Shown: positions 30,641-39,727 of the stretch, in pieces
How positions within the stretch are numbered: position 1 is the first letter of the stretch
How the letters are laid out: each line of letters starts with the position of its first letter
Source of the DNA: Symbiodinium sp. CCMP2592
Taxonomy: Eukaryota; Sar; Dinophyceae; Suessiales; Symbiodiniaceae
DNA: 64,000 bases
Direction of reading: 5' to 3'
Assembly (NCBI GenBank): GCA_905221615.1
Contig: CAJNDT010006148.1
Location: 62,001-126,000 of the forward strand
Position numbers and translations under genes: made by a program
The notes under the pieces: model-generated
Seen by the model: the letters and a program-made list of their open reading frames with translations, nothing else
What the model was told of the DNA's origin: nothing
The model's database searches: none

Positions 30641-33264
30641 ACAGCCTCCGAAACCTTTCTTGCCCAAGCCCGTTGCACCAACGCCTTGACCTCGGCCTTT
30701 CGGCAGACATGGAGCCAAATTCGTGAATTGTCGGGTCCCTTAACACACCCTTCATCATCGAGCGAGAGCTCAAGTCGCTGCAGTGTGATGCAAAGTGCAG
30801 TAGCCGGGCCATAACTTCTGCGGGAGACGTCACAGGCAGAAGCAACTTGGACAACTGAGAATGCAGTTTCAACATCAATCTGGCAAGCACGCCGCAGCGC
30901 AAGGAGTTGACGCTCAGCGATGTACTGTTGAGGATCCTGTACCGTATCAGTGAGTGCGCCAAGCGCCAAGTGAGGCGACAATACCTTGTATTGCCCGATC
31001 ACCGCACGTGCTGCCCGACCTCTCAAAGAAGTCAACAGATGCAAAGGAGCCGTATGGCTCTCACATCCATAGAAGACTGACGGCCACACTCCTCGTTGCA
31101 CCAGGGATGCACGCTCACAAGCAGGGCGAGGTTGGTCACGGAGCCTGTCTAAGCGTTCCAGAGCATCTTCAACTCTCCGATCCCGGAGGGCAGCATGAGG
31201 CATGCGGTCGTAGCAGTAGGCAACGCCAAGGTCCTTTGCTTCAGTGACGCACGTCACGGAGACATCCGTGGGAAAGACCTCTTGCCCTGCTCCTTTCCAC
31301 CAAAGGCGGTCACTCCGGCAAGTTGCCCAACAGTAGGATTTAGCCCAGTCAACCGGGACTTTCAGGCAATCCAGGAGGTTGAAAGCCTTTGGAAGGCCAG
31401 AGCACAGTGCGGCACTGTCTTCAGCAGACCACGCCCAATTGTCAACATATGTTTCACACACCAAACCCGGCGCGTCACAAAGTTTGACCACGAAGAAGCA
31501 GAAGGCGGCCATAAGGGCGACACTGAATGGATCACCCTCCGGGGCGCCATTTGTCGCAGAGAGGCCATCACTTAAATCGCCCATAAAGGAACTGTGTCTG
31601 CGGAGCTTGATCTGACAATCCAACCAGAACTCAAGAGTCTCGCGGTCAATCCCTAGGTGCTCGGCCATAGCCAAGGCAGGCTGCCACGGCAACTGATTGA
31701 AGCATTTCACTAAATCAACCGAGGCTCCCAGACGACGCGTACCCCGCACGAGTGCGAGTTCAATCTGATGCTGCTGCCGGTAGCTCAAGTCCCGACAGGA
31801 TCTTTGGGGCATCGAACCTGCAACAGTCTCTGGGAAAAAAACCTTCCATTGGCTCAACACTTGGCGAGTCAAGACCGAGCCCCACAGGCGGTAAAGTGTG
31901 GAGAAAATAGTAATCGGCCTACTTTGCTTAATGGACACTGGACAGGCGGTCTTGGCGAGGACCCCGATTTTGGCACGCAAGAGGTGGCCAGGCAGGCCAA
32001 ACTTGATCGCCCGCTCGAAAATCAAGCACAGAATTTCGATGGCCTCCAAAGAGAGGAGCTTCAGGTCTGAAGGGGCCCATCCACATATTCCAGTAGCTTT
32101 GCGAGCCGGCATGCGTTTGATAGCCGCTGCCCAGAGGTCCGGTGCAAAAGAGTGGACTGTGATATGATGCCGCGGGACACCGTGGGTCTCCAACACCTCA
32201 CAGAACTCCGTCCATGCAGACACCGAGCAGCCCTCCGCAACCGAGTCTCTTTGCCAAATGCTGCTCCAGAAACAGTCAAATGCACGGTGTAGCTCAGGGG
32301 GGCTGCACGCAACGAAGTTCTGTTGCAAGCGGCCACGTTGAGGCAACGAGCGCCCCTCAACCTGGACCGAGACTTCAGTCCGAGAAACAATTTGGCAAGG
32401 TGACGAGTCCAACCAAGCCGGACCCGGACATTGGAGATTGGTGTGGGCCGGCAGCGAGTAGGTGGCCCTCTGGTCGGAGTCAACATGGACTTGATGGACC
32501 GGGGCATCGACTTCACAGGGCACCTCAGTGAAAGGGGGGTGGGCCGGCGCACGCATCTGTCGGAACCCATCCTTGCTGGAGGATTGCAGGCCATCAAGTC
32601 TCACATGGTACAGGAATTTGTCTTTGCGGAGGCGTGCTTGTTGGCGAGCAAGGCCGTCAGCATCGAAGCGCAGGTACGTCAACAAATCTTCAAGCCACTG
32701 TATCTCTGGCAGAGACACAGGAAAATGATGGAAGGCAGCGACAGAGAGCACCCACCGCGGGAAGGTGGGGGGGTAGCCTTTGGCTTTGCAGACTGCATGC
32801 CACTCGCTTAGTAGCTGGCTCAGCCGACCTGAGTGGAAAGGCGGGCCCAAGGAGTGCAGTTTACGAAGACCAGCAAGAAGCGTTTGCACCCTTCGGACCT
32901 GGCGGACCTTAAGGTGAGTGACCTCCACATCGGGATTATACGCCCCGTGCCAAGCCGGTCGGACAACAGCAGGCAACGGGCGCTTCAAGAGAGGTCGATC
33001 CTTGCACCGGCCGCGATACCGTCGCGGGAGGCTGGTGTGAGGCTGACGGAGGGGGTCATTGACATGCTCGGCGGCAAGTGCCTTGGACACTGCACACTCA
33101 GCTGACTCCGAGAAGCTCAGAAGTGTGGCGCCAACCGCGTCAGCGGATGTACAAGCAGAGGCTTGACGCTTGAGCTGGGGAACAAAAGGAACTCCTTCTG
33201 GAAGTGACTCGCACTGGGTTTGAGGTCCGCCCACGGGCGAGGCAAATCCCACACCTGCCGACAC
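30307..33264 (-). CDS. LINE ORF2: reverse transcriptase
   Basis: The 985-residue frame holds LINE-type RT blocks: RKATGICGWAPSDLKLLS (block 1), SRPITIFSTLYRLWGS (block 2), ASVDLVKCFNQLPW (block A, Asp517), NGAPEGDP (block B) and ETYVDNWAW (block C, 31449-31438). Block C has YVDN where YxDD is usual, so the second catalytic aspartate is Asn. The enzyme would copy the element RNA at a nicked target. It overlaps the endonuclease frame by about 150 bases, and the true junction is probably at 33.12-33.18 kb. There is no ATG at the frame start (GTG), so it would be read as part of a fused ORF2. The last ~90 residues (30580-30307) are out-of-frame read-through. Confidence 0.92.
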   Translation of the reverse strand: MSAGVGFASPVGGPQTQCESLPEGVPFVPQLKRQASACTSADAVGATLLSFSESAECAVSKALAAEHVNDPLRQPHTSLPRRYRGRCKDRPLLKRPLPAVVRPAWHGAYNPDVEVTHLKVRQVRRVQTLLAGLRKLHSLGPPFHSGRLSQLLSEWHAVCKAKGYPPTFPRWVLSVAAFHHFPVSLPEIQWLEDLLTYLRFDADGLARQQARLRKDKFLYHVRLDGLQSSSKDGFRQMRAPAHPPFTEVPCEVDAPVHQVHVDSDQRATYSLPAHTNLQCPGPAWLDSSPCQIVSRTEVSVQVEGRSLPQRGRLQQNFVACSPPELHRAFDCFWSSIWQRDSVAEGCSVSAWTEFCEVLETHGVPRHHITVHSFAPDLWAAAIKRMPARKATGICGWAPSDLKLLSLEAIEILCLIFERAIKFGLPGHLLRAKIGVLAKTACPVSIKQSRPITIFSTLYRLWGSVLTRQVLSQWKVFFPETVAGSMPQRSCRDLSYRQQHQIELALVRGTRRLGASVDLVKCFNQLPWQPALAMAEHLGIDRETLEFWLDCQIKLRRHSSFMGDLSDGLSATNGAPEGDPFSVALMAAFCFFVVKLCDAPGLVCETYVDNWAWSAEDSAALCSGLPKAFNLLDCLKVPVDWAKSYCWATCRSDRLWWKGAGQEVFPTDVSVTCVTEAKDLGVAYCYDRMPHAALRDRRVEDALERLDRLRDQPRPACERASLVQRGVWPSVFYGCESHTAPLHLLTSLRGRAARAVIGQYKVLSPHLALGALTDTVQDPQQYIAERQLLALRRACQIDVETAFSVVQVASACDVSRRSYGPATALCITLQRLELSLDDEGCVKGPDNSRIWLHVCRKAEVKALVQRAWARKVSEAVAHRNGLAGVPPPLPSTTGKSWRGSALPNRHCLHATLPVALVLLLQRRCGPRTLTPSVHCAVPDKPSTIRLCSALHSDMCFNLLSPWCSLPLRGGPTGFMGLLRPSPQTWR

Positions 33265-34544
33265 AAGGAGTTTTCACAAGACCTCAAACCAAAGCACAAA
33301 GGAGCGTGCGCATCGAACAGCTGCGCATCGTCTAACACCCATGCCGACGTCCACAGCTCAAGCAGGGCAGGGTGCAGCAGCGCAGTGTCATGCCGCGTGC
33401 TACCCTTACAAGTAGGCGGCAACAGAGTGCCCGTGCGGCGCTTATGTAACTGAAAAACTTCTTGGTACCCCAACCCTTCAAAAGCCTGGCCCGCTAGCAA
33501 CTCAAGGGGTGGTGTATTGAAATCTCCAGCCACGATGCAGGGCACGGCAGATTGGCAAGCACGATCGAGAGCCATGTACAGCAGGTCATTTGTTCTATCC
33601 TTGGCATCAGCCTGTGACAGAGGAAAACCATAAATCACTATGACCCGCACCTCAAGGGCACCTATCCTAACGAACCCATCTACCAACCTGCACGTTTCCA
33701 GTGCAGCTGGTTGCATGGCAGGTAAGGCCGCATGCGCCGGGACACGAGAAGCGATGGCAACGCCTGCAGCCAGCCCCCTCAAGGTGCCGGTGGGGCAACT
33801 ATCACGGTGGTGACACGGGACAGGTCTGCCCCACAAGCATTTGAAGCCAATGCCACGCATGGCTACCGTCATCATAGACTGCACTCTGCTGACAGCAGAA
33901 GTTTCAGCCATCAGCAAAACGTCGGCCGCAGTCGCCTGAAAAGCGGCAGTTTTGTGGAGCACACTAGTCGGATTGAGGACGGCAAAAGTACACACCGGAC
34001 CAGTCTCCTTGCGGCAAACATTGGAAGGGGCGGCAGGCGCATCAGGGCGTCCGAAGAAAGAACCGATGGAACGTTGCGGTCCAGGATTGCTGGCCTCGCC
34101 CACACGCTGAGCACAGAAGGGCCCACTTTGCCATAGGCCACAGACAGCAGAAGGTTGCCGACAGTTCGCGGCAACAGGAAAGCCGAGACACCCGCACAAA
34201 CTAAGCGCATAGAACCCAGGAAGGCCAGCACTCAGGGGAGGCGCTTGATAAGCATGGTGTGGTTTGGCGACGAGCAATGTGCATCTCCAAGCGAGGCAGG
34301 GGACGCCCTGAAGAGGGGACCGCGCGGCATCAACAGTAGCGGCAGCATTGGTCAGCCATAACAAACTAATTCTTTGCTGCAGAGCCGTCTGAAAGAGACG
34401 GTGACCGTCTAGGACTGATGCCCTGAGCAAGGGAAGTGCATGAGCGGCATTGCGCTGGGAACAAGTGGCTCCTTGCATTGGAGCCGCAATCGGCAGTGGC
34501 ACATGATCACATGAAGCCGTCAGGAAAGATTGGCCTGCTTCCAT
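33117..34544 (-). CDS. LINE ORF2 N-terminal part: AP-type endonuclease
   Basis: The first in-frame ATG is at 34544. The frame is also open upstream to an in-frame TGA at 34716-34718. The N-terminal half is unknown and Cys/Leu-rich. A GEASNPGP motif (34100-34077) precedes the endonuclease. Endonuclease blocks are FAVLNPTS (Asn), LMAETSA (Glu), VIVIYGF, IVAGDFNTPP (Asp/Asn) and FDAHAPLCFG (final Asp/His), so the catalytic set looks complete. It would nick the target DNA for target-primed reverse transcription. The observed duplicated target is telomere-like. Confidence 0.88.
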   Translation of the reverse strand: MEAGQSFLTASCDHVPLPIAAPMQGATCSQRNAAHALPLLRASVLDGHRLFQTALQQRISLLWLTNAAATVDAARSPLQGVPCLAWRCTLLVAKPHHAYQAPPLSAGLPGFYALSLCGCLGFPVAANCRQPSAVCGLWQSGPFCAQRVGEASNPGPQRSIGSFFGRPDAPAAPSNVCRKETGPVCTFAVLNPTSVLHKTAAFQATAADVLLMAETSAVSRVQSMMTVAMRGIGFKCLWGRPVPCHHRDSCPTGTLRGLAAGVAIASRVPAHAALPAMQPAALETCRLVDGFVRIGALEVRVIVIYGFPLSQADAKDRTNDLLYMALDRACQSAVPCIVAGDFNTPPLELLAGQAFEGLGYQEVFQLHKRRTGTLLPPTCKGSTRHDTALLHPALLELWTSAWVLDDAQLFDAHAPLCFGLRSCENSLCRQVWDLPRPWADLKPSASHFQKEFLLFPSSSVKPLLVHPLTRLAPHF

Positions 34545-34715
34545 GCTGGCAAAGTAGCCACCCCGGCAGGGAACAGGCAAGGCCCCATGAAGAGCCGGAC
34601 ATCCAGAAGATGAACCCCAAAAAACCCGATGCAAAAAACTAGCAGCCGTCTGGCCTTGTACTTCACGCAGTATCGAGGCACGGGACTGCTCGGGGCCCGA
34701 GGGCCTCTGCGCCTG

Positions 34716-35120
34716 TCACAAATCGTGGTCCATCCTGCGCTGTTTGTTGCTGTCGTTGCAGGCAAGCAGGAGGTTTTTCAGCTCGGCCATTCCGGCTGAC
34801 ATTTGCTGCTCCTGTTGGAGCTGGGCCTGACGAAGTCCGTCTAGATTCATCTGAAACTGCTGTTGCAGACTTGTCCCCAAGGACTGTAGTTCAGAGCGGA
34901 CAGTTTGAACATCCTGAGCGGCTTGTTGGCGGTCCTGGAGGCGCTCCTGATCAGCATTTGCCTGGGCTTCTTTCAAGAATTGCACATTCTGCTCCAGTTC
35001 CGCCAGGCGGGACTCAGTAGTATGCACACGAAGATGTAGCTGATCATCAACGGCTTTAGGCACAGTGGGGCGGCGGGACCCGCCAGTCTCCCCTGGCTCC
35101 ACGGATCCTGCTCTTGCCAC
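34716..35120 (-). CDS. LINE ORF1: coiled-coil region
   Basis: The open frame is dominated by a Gln/Glu/Leu coiled coil (for example ESRLAELEQNVQFLKEAQAN), then ends RMDHDL and TGA. The same frame stays open beyond the stop into ORF2. Coiled coils in LINE ORF1 proteins drive multimerisation. It joins the upstream RNA-binding segment across a 1-base frame change near 35.1 kb. Confidence 0.72.
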   Translation of the reverse strand: MARAGSVEPGETGGSRRPTVPKAVDDQLHLRVHTTESRLAELEQNVQFLKEAQANADQERLQDRQQAAQDVQTVRSELQSLGTSLQQQFQMNLDGLRQAQLQQEQQMSAGMAELKNLLLACNDSNKQRRMDHDL

Positions 35121-35560
35121 GGGTCGGGCGGCACACCGTCCTCAGCGGAAGAGGAAGGACGAGGGAGAGGGCCACCAGCCTGGATCACTGGCTGTTGCGC
35201 TGCGCGGCTCTTGACCTCTGAAATCAAGATAGGAGTCTGATTGAAATGTGCTGTATGTGCAGGTGGTATGGCCTCGGCTCCCAACAGCCAGAACTCTGGG
35301 CCCAATGTTTTCATGACACGCACTGTCCAGGGGAGCTGCCGCGCCCATTCAGCGATGTCCGCAGCCGCAGCACTAGCAGGAAATGGGCCTGCTTTGTACA
35401 GGACCTTCACCTGAACATTCACTGGGACATCCTGTCCCGGGCGCAGTTGCTTGTAGATGCGGTCAAAAACTGCAGTGGGGACCCGAACTCCAAATCTGTT
35501 CCGAGCTCGCACGAGACCATGCTGCTCAGCAATCAGGCTGATTTGCTTCTCTATACATCA
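34973..35560 (-). CDS. LINE ORF1: probable RNA-binding segment
   Basis: The frame begins just after the stop of the preceding ORF with EKQISLIAEQHGLVRARNRF and continues through VQVKVLYKAGPFP and RQLPWTVRVMKTLGPEFWLL. This has the look of two RRM-like units but I cannot confirm the fold. The frame changes by one base relative to both neighbours (near 35555 and near 35100). It probably helps package element RNA (inference). Confidence 0.5.
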
Positions 35561-37595
35561 CTTCTATTACCTGGGACCCAGACAACCGCCCAACCAGGAA
35601 GAAGCTGACGGTCCCATGTGCGTGGGACGACGAAGACATTGTTAAACCCGCTCTGCTGCATGAGACTCTTGAGCAGCGGGTCAGGGACCTTTGCAAAGAA
35701 GGAACACTGATCACACAAGTGCGGCTGGCTGGGACGTCCAGCAGCTTTAAAGACGCGGCCCCAAGGGCTGTGAATGGCCTGCTGCATGCCGCGGGACTGG
35801 AAGGCCTCATTGGCGGCCCGAACGGGAGCTTTGGTGACTTCTTTCCATGCCACCTCAGTGAAATCAGCCTGGTACATGGAGAAGGCGCAGCAAGTGGTAC
35901 CCTGAACAGAAACCTCTGACCCATGGGCAACGTGCGGGGAGATGTTGGTTTCTCCCAAATTGTGATAGCAAGCCGCCAGCAGGTGGCGGTGTCCACTCAC
36001 GCGGTGCTTCACAGGTGCACTCACTCTTCCATCACAGGAGTCAGGGTCAGGGCAGGTGTGCCCGGGAATCACGACACACAGCGCGTCCGATTCAATATTT
36101 CGAAGCAGATCAAGGTCCACTCCTGTAGCTTCAGAAGCATCCAGAAGGAGCACACCAGTGCAATCATGGGCAGCGCTGGCCAGGATTGGGACAGGTTGGT
36201 GATCAATGCCTACCCAAGAATCGGGCTCCAACAGAAAGTCCGAAGCCTTGACCGGAGAGGGCTTCTCAAGACGCTTGCGGCGCACTGCCTTTTGGAGACG
36301 CTGAGCTGCACGTTCGGCCCGGTTATCTCCAGCCGGTAGCTGGACACCAACGGTGGACGCAGCCTCCTGCAGCTGTTGCCATTGCAGCAATGTTTCTCCT
36401 GAGGCGAGGGCTTTCAAGCAGGCGGCGGTGCCCAGTTTCGGCACGAGGGCATCGACAGTAACGGTAGTCTCCGGGAGACCAACCCCGCGCTCAAGCAACA
36501 GTGCAGCGACCCGAGTTTTTGCCAAGGTGGTATTCTCCTCTTTAACACCGCCCCCGTGCAGGGCAGGGTGGATGGTAAGCAGAAGGGCACCTGATTTTCG
36601 GATCACTCTCGCACCTGCCTGGCTTGCGATTATCTCAAGGCAAGTGTCCGCATCCTGCGGGAAAGGTCCAGAGAACACTCGATGCTGCGAGGATAAACCA
36701 CATGCAGAGGAGGCAGAGTGCCACCACTCTGAAAGGTCCTGTAATGTGAGGTCGCTGGGAAGGTGACCACTCCACAATGTACGGGCCACAAGCTGCACCT
36801 CAACAAAACAACCATTTGCACAGGAGCACTGCATCGCGGTTTGATCCAACAGGGCTGTGAGCAACCACAGGCGCCATTGATCATGCATGAGATCAACCGG
36901 CATGCAAGGCCGAGAATCCACCGGGAACATGGCGACAACAACCTGCTCACTTCCACTGACGGTGGCTGTGCTCACATGGGAGTTCCAGCCGAGGGCGTCA
37001 AGAAGATGAAAGGGAACCCCGAGCCAAAGGTCTCCAGTGGCATCAGTCGGGCCAAACAATGTTAGGAGGTTCCCGTGGCGCTGAACGTGAATCCTAGGCA
37101 CGTGGGACGCAAGGGGGATCAGGCTGGTTACCCGAAGGTCCTCTTCCTCAGGCAGAGCAACGATGCAAGTCCCGAAGCTACTAGTGGAGAGGAGGCGCTG
37201 GCCCGTGGTGGCAAATATGCCAAGATCACAGGGTCCTTCGTGCATGTCATCAAAGACCCGTAAAAGCTGTGACCATGTGCGGGGTGAGTCCCCATCCACA
37301 ATGTAACAAGCTGGCTGTGTCAAAACCACACAACAACCCTTCTGAGAGCCGTGGCCACGGATGAAGCCGCCACAATTGAGTAGCAGGGAGTCTGAGGAGC
37401 GCAGGACAAGTTCCTCCTCAATCAGAGACCAGGGCACCTCACGCAGCTGTGGTGGTTGCAGGGCCTGAATATCGCACCCCAGCGTTGCACTCAACTGATC
37501 CATACTGAGGCCAGGTGGACCTGGAGGGCAATCCCGGAAGGCTTGCGAGGGCACAAGACTCGAACCTGCTGAAAAGCCTGTGGCACCTGGCGCTC
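35551..37595 (-). CDS. LINE-encoded large protein, function unknown
   Basis: A frame of about 680 residues between the methyltransferase and the RNA-binding segment. It has no ATG near its start; the first start-like codon is GTG at 37554, and the frame is open from about 37595. I see no signal peptide, membrane segment or known catalytic motif. There is a basic stretch (AAQRLQKAVRRKRLEKPSPV) and a C-terminal part (VPDPLLKSLMQQSGFNNVFV) that leads into the RNA-binding segment. It overlaps the methyltransferase tail by about 60-100 bases. It may be a linker of a polyprotein or an enlarged ORF1. Confidence 0.6.
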
Positions 37596-39201
37596 ACTGA
37601 GCTGCTCCGGTGCGTGACGCTGGAGAGCCTCAAAGACCTCTGGCGCTTGGTCGCGCGAACACATCACCCAGGCATCTTTAACTGGTATCAGCAGGGCATT
37701 GCCTCCATGTATCCGCTGCTTGAGGCACCACTGCACAGCCTGTGCCATCTCCGGTGCATTCTGAAATTGCAGAACACGGCATGCCTGCGCCAACAATGCA
37801 GCAGCATGTGGGACCGCAATGGCATTACCCAGTAGACGCATCTGAACTCGCATGTCGTTGGGGAGCCACAAGGGCAGCACTGCACCATGTACGGCTGCAA
37901 TTTCAGGGCCAGAGAAGAAACGGAGGCCATCTGGGGCGCGGAACAGGCAGCTGAAACTCCAGCATACGCTTCGGGAGCTCGTGCTGAAACTGGTACTGTG
38001 CTACAAACACGCCTGCACAATCCTTGGGGCCTTTGATGCGAAAATTCTCCGGCGACGGTGGCGCAGTGCCGGCACGCCGTGGAGTGGGGACAAGCCAGGG
38101 GTCCATATAAGCCTTCATCACTGGCGGGCTGAGCAGGCATGATTCCCGCAGAGCCGGTGGCAGGACGAAAGGAATGCGGGCGAGAGCAAGGGACTGCATC
38201 TGCACATGAGCCCAATACCCTGGGTCCACAGCCTGCATGTTCACCGCTTCCGGTCTGCACAGGAGCATAAGAAACCGATTGCGCTGTCCCGGCAGAACAT
38301 CACGCAAGTTTGCTTGCGCCTGCCAACACACACTATACCCGCACTGTTGCCATGCCTGAATGACCTGCGGGAAATGCACGTGCTGAGGGAAATGCTCGAC
38401 CTGTTCCAGCAACACAATTGGTATAGCAAAAGCTGCTGCAAGGTCAGCAATCCTAAGCAGCAACTGTCCATCTGGGCTCTCAAGGCCAAAACCACTCCCT
38501 GCCCGAGACCAAGGCTGGCACGGTGCTGACACACAAAAGGCATTAACCGGAGCCCTTCCTAACACCCTAACCCACCAACCGTGCTGCACGTCAGCACTTA
38601 AGTGAAAGGTTGTCGAAGGGTCCTCAGGCAGCTGGTCCAGATCATGCGGGCCGCACACATTGGTCCGACCGTGGTTGTGGCATTGCTGCATTTCCCAGCA
38701 GCTCGGGTCATTGTCAATGGACCACCGCACATGTACTGGGATCCCTTGGCGATGCACGATGTAGCTGGCTTGGGTCCAACCTGCGAAGCCTCCACTAAAG
38801 AACTCCGCAACTTGCAAAGACTCTCCAGACAAGACCGTAACCGCGGAAACAACAGCAGTGTCGGGCCCTGTGCAATCCAGTATGGCTTCATGCTGTGCCC
38901 TACAAAGTATGGCCTGCAATATCTTCAGGGGGCCGTGTTGTGCCCTTGCCATATTCCAGTCCGCAGCTCTGAGAAACAGAAGCACCTTTTGTGAAGATTC
39001 GCTCTCGACACTGGCATCACCACGAAGCTTCGCTCGCACTAAAACCCTGGAGTCCTGAAGAACTGGCTCATCATACGGCTCGGCAATCAGGTTCACAGTG
39101 CGGCCGGCTGGCAGCAAAGACAAATCTTGACAAATCTGACCCAACCTTCGCCACTCCAACAAATCCAGAAATGGAACAGAATCTGAAGACATCGTCGTCA
39201 T
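37491..39201 (-). CDS. C5 cytosine DNA methyltransferase inside the LINE (frame-broken)
   Basis: Starts at ATG 39201. After about 130 residues of unknown leader come motif I (VAEFFSGGFAGW, 131-142), SIDNDP (motif II), the catalytic PCQPWS loop (Cys228), LLEQVEHF (motif VI, with EQV for the usual ENV) and GQRNRF (motif VIII). A short target-recognition region follows. The frame then ends at TGA (37905-37903). The missing part continues in another frame: RFFSGPEIAAVHG from 37922, and motif X LLGNAIAVPHAAALL (from about 37835). So the domain is complete but split by a frame change matching a 1-base insertion at the WPP/RFF junction. It would transfer methyl groups from S-adenosylmethionine to cytosine, perhaps marking new element copies (inference). 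Confidence 0.9.
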
Positions 39202-39214
39202 GGCCCGATCGGTA

Positions 39215-39233
39215 CCCCAAAATGGGGCTACGG
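39215..39233 (-). promoter_or_regulatory. Spliced-leader-like motif in the LINE leader
   Basis: The minus strand reads CCGTAGCCCCATTTTGGGG. The dinoflagellate spliced leader begins CCGTAGCCATTTTGG, so the match needs two extra C and two extra G. It lies between the element 5' end and the ATG. It may be a relic of a trans-spliced template or a chance palindrome. Confidence 0.3.
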
Positions 39234-39265
39234 CTTCGCCTCGTGTAGGCTCGGGCCCAGAAGCT

Positions 39266-39280
39266 GGAAAACCCTAAACC
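39266..39280. repeat. Target-site duplication at the LINE 5' end
   Basis: GGAAAACCCTAAACC, the partner of 28786-28800. It continues into a CCCTAAA array (39271-39302), so the insertion was into or beside telomere-like DNA. Confidence 0.75.
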
Positions 39281-39540
39281 CTAAACCCTAAACCCTAAAC
39301 CCCAACCGAACCCGAAACCTGAACCCGCAAGTCCCATGCCCTACGTAAACGCCTCGAGCCCCGATGCCTACAGCTTTGAACCCTACCCCGACCCCCCAAA
39401 TGCGCTAATTGTTAGAAATTAAACGAAACATCGGGTAAATCTTAAGTCCCAAAGCCTGAACCCCAAATCCTAAACGCTAAACCCCGAAGCCTAAAGCGTG
39501 ACCCTAAACACTGATCCCTGCACCGTAGAACCTTTTGCAG

Positions 39541-39576
39541 GCTCGCCGTGCCGCGGAGGCTCCTGCGGAGGAGAGG
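39541..39576 (+). CDS. Exon (Ala/Glu/Arg-rich)
   Basis: Strong acceptor gtagaaccttttgcag, then 36 bases encoding ARRAAEAPAEER, then GTTTAC. The first host exon candidate downstream of the LINE on the plus strand, so the LINE probably sits in an intron or between genes. Confidence 0.38.
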
Positions 39577-39600
39577 GTTTACTTGAAAGGTTCCTGGATA

Positions 39601-39727
39601 GCTGATAGGGTTTCCCCAAAGGGTCCTATGTACTGTTATGGGGAATACCTCCCCAAATCATAATAGTAATTCCTAATATAGAAACCCTACATTCTATTAT
39701 ATCGGTACTTTGGACCCTTTGGGTTTC
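39601..39727. mobile_element. Foldback element, family S
   Basis: Arms TTTCCCCAAAGGGTCC and GGACCCTTTGGG, with a second, inner pair around ATAATAGTAATTC. Confidence 0.45.

Larger units (their letters stand above)
28801..39265 (-). mobile_element. Full-length LINE carrying a C5 DNA methyltransferase
   Basis: A 10,465-bp non-LTR retrotransposon on the minus strand. From 5' (39265) to 3' (28801): a 64-base leader, C5 cytosine methyltransferase, a large unknown ORF, an RNA-binding/coiled-coil ORF, AP endonuclease, reverse transcriptase, CCHC zinc knuckle, RNase H and a C-terminal extension. Both ends abut a perfect 15-bp duplication, so the copy looks full length. The 3' end reads CAGTGAAAA, with no poly(A) tail. 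The reading frame changes six times and there is one in-frame TGA between ORF1 and ORF2, so this copy is probably inactive unless recoding or base-call errors explain the breaks. It lies antisense to neighbouring host exons. Methyltransferase-bearing retrotransposons are known from Symbiodinium; this copy fits that class. Confidence 0.92.

Noticed and set aside
29015..34642. Plus-strand open frames across the LINE, including frames of 126-148 residues
   Set aside because: They are antisense to strong minus-strand LINE domains, lack motifs, and are expected in GC-rich coding DNA.
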